Assembly: GCA_905221605.1 (NCBI GenBank)
Contig: CAJNDS010002141.1
Span: 380,878-444,877, forward strand
Source: Symbiodinium natans
Lineage: Eukaryota; Sar; Dinophyceae; Suessiales; Symbiodiniaceae
DNA length: 64,000 nt
Direction of reading: 5' to 3'
The notes beneath the pieces were generated by a model. The model ran no database searches. It was not told the origin of the DNA and saw only the letters and a list, made by a program, of their open reading frames with translations. Of this stretch, positions 61,001-64,000 are shown one piece after another (within the stretch, counting starts at the first letter, position 1; every line of letters begins with the position of its first letter). The translations under genes and the position numbers were made by a program.

Positions 61001-64000
61001 GGCCGACGGAAGGATTGTAGCCCTCAAACAGAATCGTGCTGGTACTCTGATGCCTGCAACCCCGCAGGAAGGCGCTATCAGGCCTACCTCGATCATCCCG
61101 TTGGGCGAGCTCGTAGAATCCCTGGGATGTACCTTGCATTGGACTCGAAAAAGGGGCTTGGTCGTGGAACACCCGGAGCATGGGGTGTTGAGAACGCATG
61201 TAGCAGGCAGCTGTCCGATGTTGGGAGAAGCGCAAGCCTTGAACATCATTCAGGAGTTGGAAGAGCAAAAGCTGCAGAGGCTTCATGACAACGTGCAAGA
61301 AGGTCACCTTAGAGCCCTGGAGCATATCTTGAACAAGGAGTTTGGCGACTACCTGAATGAGTATGTTCTTTCGGGAGATCGAAGAGTGGGTTTGCAGGCC
61401 TTGATGGACGAGTCTTCGCCTTTTGGAGTTCTCACAGAAGCCCAGCGCTGCATGTTGATCCAGGATTTGGATTTGAGTGATAAGGCTGGGCAGACCTATG
61501 TGAAATCGTTGCCGGTCAAGAGAGCCATGCGAAGGAAACTTCTTCAGAACCCATGGATAGTGCATTTGTTTTCCGGAAGGACGGTGCACAATGAGTTCAA
61601 GGTCTTGGAGGAAGCCGGCAATGTGATCCTTGAAGTGGACATCGGCAAAAGCAAGGCCTGGGATTTGAAAGACTGGAGCCCCGCGTATCGTGCACTTCTC
61701 TGGGCGGCCATGAAAGGAAAAATTAAGGGAATCTTTGGCGAGCCGCCTCGTGCAGCTGATGGACAGCTGGCAATGAAGCAGCTTTTTCTGTGGACAGTCG
61801 CCCGCCAAGCTTCGGTCATGTCGGAGGCCAATATCCCCTTCTTCGTCCTTGAGGGCAACATCGATGGAGGTTTCTGGACATCCACGGTTTGGGAGACCTT
61901 TCAGGCAAAAAACCGGATGTTTGTGGTGGAAAGCGATGATGGTTGCCGATGTGCTACCACGTTGTCAATAGATCCTCCGTCTGAGTGGAAGGTTCGAAGC
62001 GATGGACACACAACTTGGACCATGAAGTTCAAGAATGCCCTGGTGAAGGGAATGTTGTTCTGGAAAAAGGGAGCATGTGTCAGAAGGCTGGATGGTCCGC
62101 TGGAAGGGATGACCAGGGCTGAGCTTGAAGGGTGGGCTCGACACGTCAGGAACAACCACATTCCCTACAACAAAAGGTGCCAAACATGTGTAGCTACGAG
62201 AGGAACAGGGCGGCGACATTTAAGAGTCGTCACCCCCTCCTGCTATACCCTTTCTATCGATGTTGCTGGGCCGTTCAGGGCGCTTGGAGAGTCTAGTGAA
62301 TACCGTGACTACAAGTACATGCTTACCGGTGCTTACGTTGGCCCTATTCTCGAGGGGTCAAGGCAGCCTCCGGAGGATGTCATCGACAATGATGAGGGTG
62401 CGGGCGTTGGTGCGCTTGAAGAACCTCAACCTTTTCAGCCTCCTCTTTCCCCAGCAGAAGTCCCAGAAGAAGAACCCCAGGGTGAACAAGATGGTGGTGA
62501 AGCTGATGACGAGTACGAGGCTCTCTTAGATGAGCAGGAAGTTGAGGAGGAGCCCGTATCTCAAGAAGACAAGGATAAGATGGCTGAGATCAATGAAAAA
62601 TATAAGGAGGTCGTGAAGGAGGTGGGCGACAACATCCGTTATCATGTGATTCGCTTTGCTGTGCCGATGAGATCTCGAAGAACAGCAGAGGTGAATGCTT
62701 GCGTGCGAAAGATGCTCCTCCAAGTCGAAGCCGAAGGATTACCGGTTTTTCGATGTCACTCAGATCGGGCACGCGAGCTGTGCAATGGAAGTCTTCGAGC
62801 TTGGTTCGTTGAGAGAGGAATTCTTCCAACGACTGGTGAGCCTCAAAGCCCACAACAGAACGGTAGAGCCGAGGCGACCGTTAAGATGGTTAAGTCCCAT
62901 GCCAAGACCCTCCTGCGTTCGAGCAGATTGCCGCCTTCAGGGTGGCCACTTGCAATGGCATACGCCGTTTACAAGCAGCGAGAGGAAGCTCTGGGCCGGA
63001 AGGGGCCTATTCCTTTTGGAACTCCAGTGCATGTGAGGACCAAGGTTTATGGAACTGGAGGAAAATATGATCTCGACCCACGTTGGCGTCAAGGACTCTA
63101 TGTTGGCCCTTCTCCCGATGTTCGTGGTGGTCATTTGGTTAGGTTCGAGGACGGTTCCTATGTCACAAGCATGCACTTAAGAGCAAGCTTAGTTCCCGCC
63201 GATGATCTGGTCGAGATACCTTCTCATGAGATGGACCTGCCCATGCCGGAGAGACGAGTGAGAGGGAAGACCTCGTTGTCGTTGCTGTTGGCGTCGCTTT
63301 CGAGGCCCTTGAGCGCGTCGGAGGTGGAAGCGGAAGCGTTTGCCAGGAAAATGTTTCGTGAAAAGAAATGGACTGTGGAAGTTCTGTTGGAGCTGAGCAA
63401 GTTACTGGGAACCACAAAGCTTGAGGCCCACGGCAGTAGAGCTGTCCAACAAGAGAATCAGTTGTCGTGGTTGACTGGTGTTTTCGTGCATGGTGGAGTG
63501 GCCGGGATTCGCAACACAACGAAGAGAATGAAGTGGACAACAAAGTATTTGGTCAAGGCGACAAAGGAGATCACTGGTCAAAGAGAGTTCACTGCTTTGG
63601 GACTTATTCGAAATACGTCGTTTGGATGTCATCGTGATGTTCACAACGAAGCGGACTCCCGGAATGTTCTCCTACCTCTGCTTGTCCCTGAGAACGGTGG
63701 TGGTCTTTGGATAGAAGATGAAGATGTTCCTGAAGAAGGGGCGGTTTTCAGAACACCACCTGGAGCGAAATCTCCTAAACGAGGCAAGGTGCAGGAGCTG
63801 GAAAAGGGGAAGCCGATTGTTTTTTCTGGACGAAAATGGCATGAAGTACAAGAATGGGAGGGTGATCGTGTGGTTTTGATTGCTTTCACACCGAGAGCGA
63901 CCAAGCTTTATGAAGAAGATCGAAGGCGTATAAAGGAGCTGGGGTTCACTTTACCGAAAAGAAGAGAGCTTCGGAAGGTGAATGCCAACCAGTTCCAGTA
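58029..64000 (+). CDS. Ty1/copia-type Gag-Pol, open at window edge
   Basis: One frame of at least 1990 codons with no stop. Approximate residues: 1-330 Pro/Gly/Ser-rich; 335-376 coiled coil; 495-760 Gag-like helical domain; CCCH finger C801-x8-C-x5-C-x3-H820; knuckle C832-x2-C-x4-H-x4-C845; protease D966SGA; methyltransferase-like segment with HLFSG at 1179 and GEPPR at 1237; integrase zinc motif H1372, H1377, C1384, C1387; integrase catalytic D1411, D1579, E1615 (last spacing 35); a segment with RWRQGLYVGPSP typical of copia elements; then a dioxygenase-like module with H1868, D1870 and H1938. Reverse transcriptase and RNase H would follow downstream. The intact frame suggests a young copy. 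The ATG at 58029 is the first after the upstream stop. Confidence 0.85.
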   Translation, partial: MADADHQVPRPVGSRPGGSQNQQVMSPNGRARLEGEHSGPPYGSIPNLGQPAGGIGGGASHALPNGVISGPPGQGARTSSSVPVLEPPRSSNADNAGQCEAGGATITGAANETGPGATMAGHDRAQHTQPLTSTTLSAAEQPASSEALPSQPSQGSAGPGILPTPLQQAVRQFHEQRAAMVQAVQHRANMAVNNVPGGTESSGRNPFRPLTAPPPVPQGLQQVSMSSEGGTEAQMEPGGAWSLTRISNVFHRRVVTPVLEHVGVAATRLQMEQASPPEWQSIHGSPSEGTPLMSPEVGQAMQTWTERRTLLTPGPRMFQQGASRDDSSSGSIPQEVIMDEVRRQVQMALQTRDEEMRLLRGENQDLREALRIMLETDKGGGGRRDQDEVPQQAPSGLRGHDKEPRGIPGGRGPGDEQSRENRSSALGSSGVPDAVPGDRSLPREVRLTEGQEHEAHSGGGGNPIGSGQNNGPAGTGGGPSADGVGQDPDLTESTDAKLLVQGMRQLQQVYMQKKEAPEQEAIKGGVDLQPMPPVTGDSAVEFADWLYMTEQTVGGLTDLASTWFGATLKCAREAYDKYQIASPLERLTIKPNLPSELSEARWKRLERRVLTLLLNAMNATAKEDCVTHRVTNPAEALYRLHILYQPGGSSERAAILRQLEGSSAGEDPNEAVMQLRKWRRYLERAEECNIRAPDSSVLARAVDTISQKAIEKFPEVKFRISLVKNELQIQSRPSQATVMKYVDHVMAELQHASPARKATQSNADQPKLRAVGNQQTGTGEPTPSSSSPSSKTGKNGGKAPCKFFLSEAGCRRGPACQFQHEFPTKDEKKSRCWHCGSRAHRQGECPVKEATKNGGKSQRAPTPKAAAMQPAPSLQSESQASGSQPQASVPASSSMSSSLDSQQDAASTSSDGTARDPEIKALLQEANAMLKKLGNLQALRTVEESAEMMTALRAILDPNENLALLDSGATHIFREGTELERATAEEVHVQLADGRIVALKQNRAGTLMPATPQEGAIRPTSIIPLGELVESLGCTLHWTRKRGLVVEHPEHGVLRTHVAGSCPMLGEAQALNIIQELEEQKLQRLHDNVQEGHLRALEHILNKEFGDYLNEYVLSGDRRVGLQALMDESSPFGVLTEAQRCMLIQDLDLSDKAGQTYVKSLPVKRAMRRKLLQNPWIVHLFSGRTVHNEFKVLEEAGNVILEVDIGKSKAWDLKDWSPAYRALLWAAMKGKIKGIFGEPPRAADGQLAMKQLFLWTVARQASVMSEANIPFFVLEGNIDGGFWTSTVWETFQAKNRMFVVESDDGCRCATTLSIDPPSEWKVRSDGHTTWTMKFKNALVKGMLFWKKGACVRRLDGPLEGMTRAELEGWARHVRNNHIPYNKRCQTCVATRGTGRRHLRVVTPSCYTLSIDVAGPFRALGESSEYRDYKYMLTGAYVGPILEGSRQPPEDVIDNDEGAGVGALEEPQPFQPPLSPAEVPEEEPQGEQDGGEADDEYEALLDEQEVEEEPVSQEDKDKMAEINEKYKEVVKEVGDNIRYHVIRFAVPMRSRRTAEVNACVRKMLLQVEAEGLPVFRCHSDRARELCNGSLRAWFVERGILPTTGEPQSPQQNGRAEATVKMVKSHAKTLLRSSRLPPSGWPLAMAYAVYKQREEALGRKGPIPFGTPVHVRTKVYGTGGKYDLDPRWRQGLYVGPSPDVRGGHLVRFEDGSYVTSMHLRASLVPADDLVEIPSHEMDLPMPERRVRGKTSLSLLLASLSRPLSASEVEAEAFARKMFREKKWTVEVLLELSKLLGTTKLEAHGSRAVQQENQLSWLTGVFVHGGVAGIRNTTKRMKWTTKYLVKATKEITGQREFTALGLIRNTSFGCHRDVHNEADSRNVLLPLLVPENGGGLWIEDEDVPEEGAVFRTPPGAKSPKRGKVQELEKGKPIVFSGRKWHEVQEWEGDRVVLIAFTPRATKLYEEDRRRIKELGFTLPKRRELRKVNANQFQ
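60429..60566 (+). other. CCCH finger plus CCHC zinc knuckle
   Basis: CKFFLSEAGCRRGPACQFQH has the exact C-x8-C-x5-C-x3-H spacing of RNA-binding CCCH fingers. CWHCGSRAHRQGEC follows with C-x2-C-x4-H-x4-C, the retroviral/retrotransposon nucleocapsid knuckle. They probably package the element RNA. Confidence 0.85.
60921..60953 (+). other. Retropepsin active-site motif
   Basis: LLDSGATHIF carries DSGA in place of DTGA/DSGA, the aspartic protease signature of Ty1/copia elements. Confidence 0.85.
61551..61755 (+). other. Methyltransferase-like segment
   Basis: WIVHLFSG, then ILEVDI about 22 residues later, then IFGEPPR about 35 residues after that. This order resembles motifs I, II and IV of cytosine-5 methyltransferases (LFxGxG, E, GxPC). 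The Pro-Cys is replaced by Pro-Pro-Arg, so catalytic activity is unlikely. The match is from motif order, not an alignment. Confidence 0.4.
62142..62880 (+). other. Integrase core with acidic insertion
   Basis: Catalytic D1411 in SIDVAGPF, D1579 in CHSDRARELC and E1615 in QQNGRAEATVK; the D-E gap of 35 is canonical. The D-D gap of about 167 is long because of an acidic segment (residues about 1440-1545) rich in EEPQ, EADDEYEALLDEQ and similar. The zinc motif H-x4-H-x6-C-x2-C is much shorter than the usual HHCC. Confidence 0.8.
63430..63897 (+). other. 2OG/Fe(II)-dioxygenase-like module
   Basis: CHRDVHN (H1868, D1870) then, 68 residues after the Asp, KWHEVQEWEGDRVVLIAFTP (H1938, R1947). HxD...H...R is the iron and 2-oxoglutarate binding pattern of the double-stranded beta-helix oxygenases. 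A Gly/Trp-rich strand (GGGLWIED) between them fits the fold. It sits between integrase and the expected reverse transcriptase. Confidence 0.5.

Overview
The window looks like nuclear DNA of a dinoflagellate, probably of the Symbiodinium/Suessiales type. The grounds are plant-type TTTAGGG repeats in both orientations, genes all on one strand, introns that often need a GC instead of a GT donor, and a Ty1/copia-like element. The lineage is an inference; I see no rRNA, tRNA, CRISPR or spliced-leader sequence.

Layout. From about 0.9 to 11.8 kb and from 25.4 to 57.7 kb the DNA is mostly degenerate telomere-like repeat mixed with tiny inverted-repeat elements, homopolymer runs and AT-rich patches. 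It looks non-coding at first. However, it carries a long series of short GC-rich islands (40-160 bp) that read as clean open exons on the + strand, bounded by AG on the left and GT or GC on the right. The first series (974-11757) reads as an ankyrin-repeat protein. The series at 25-33 kb has armadillo/HEAT-like helices. Later islands (35-57.7 kb) belong to one or more unrecognised proteins, the last ending in a charged helix with a stop at 57663. The telomere-like repeat is therefore mainly intron sequence, and at several exons the repeat itself (GTTTAGGG) supplies the donor.

The 12-24.6 kb segment is different: ordinary GC-rich DNA with long exons and little telomere-like repeat. It holds a candidate DDE-transposase-like gene (about 12.0-15.7 kb), a 2.1 kb higher-order tandem array (15.95-18.1 kb), a multi-exon gene of unknown function (18385-21079) and a long single-exon reading frame (23128-24576). 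These may be parts of one mobile element, but that is unproven.

From 58029 to the window edge runs one uninterrupted reading frame of at least 1990 codons, a Ty1/copia-type Gag-Pol. In order it shows a low-complexity N-terminus, a coiled coil, a Gag-like domain, a CCCH finger, a CCHC knuckle, a DSGA protease, a region resembling a cytosine-methyltransferase fold, an integrase with D,D(35)E, and after the integrase a module with the HxD...H...R pattern of 2-oxoglutarate/Fe(II) dioxygenases. Reverse transcriptase and RNase H would lie beyond the window. A retroelement carrying both methyltransferase-like and dioxygenase-like modules is the most striking protein-level signal. The use of telomere-type repeat as intron material is the most striking DNA-level signal.
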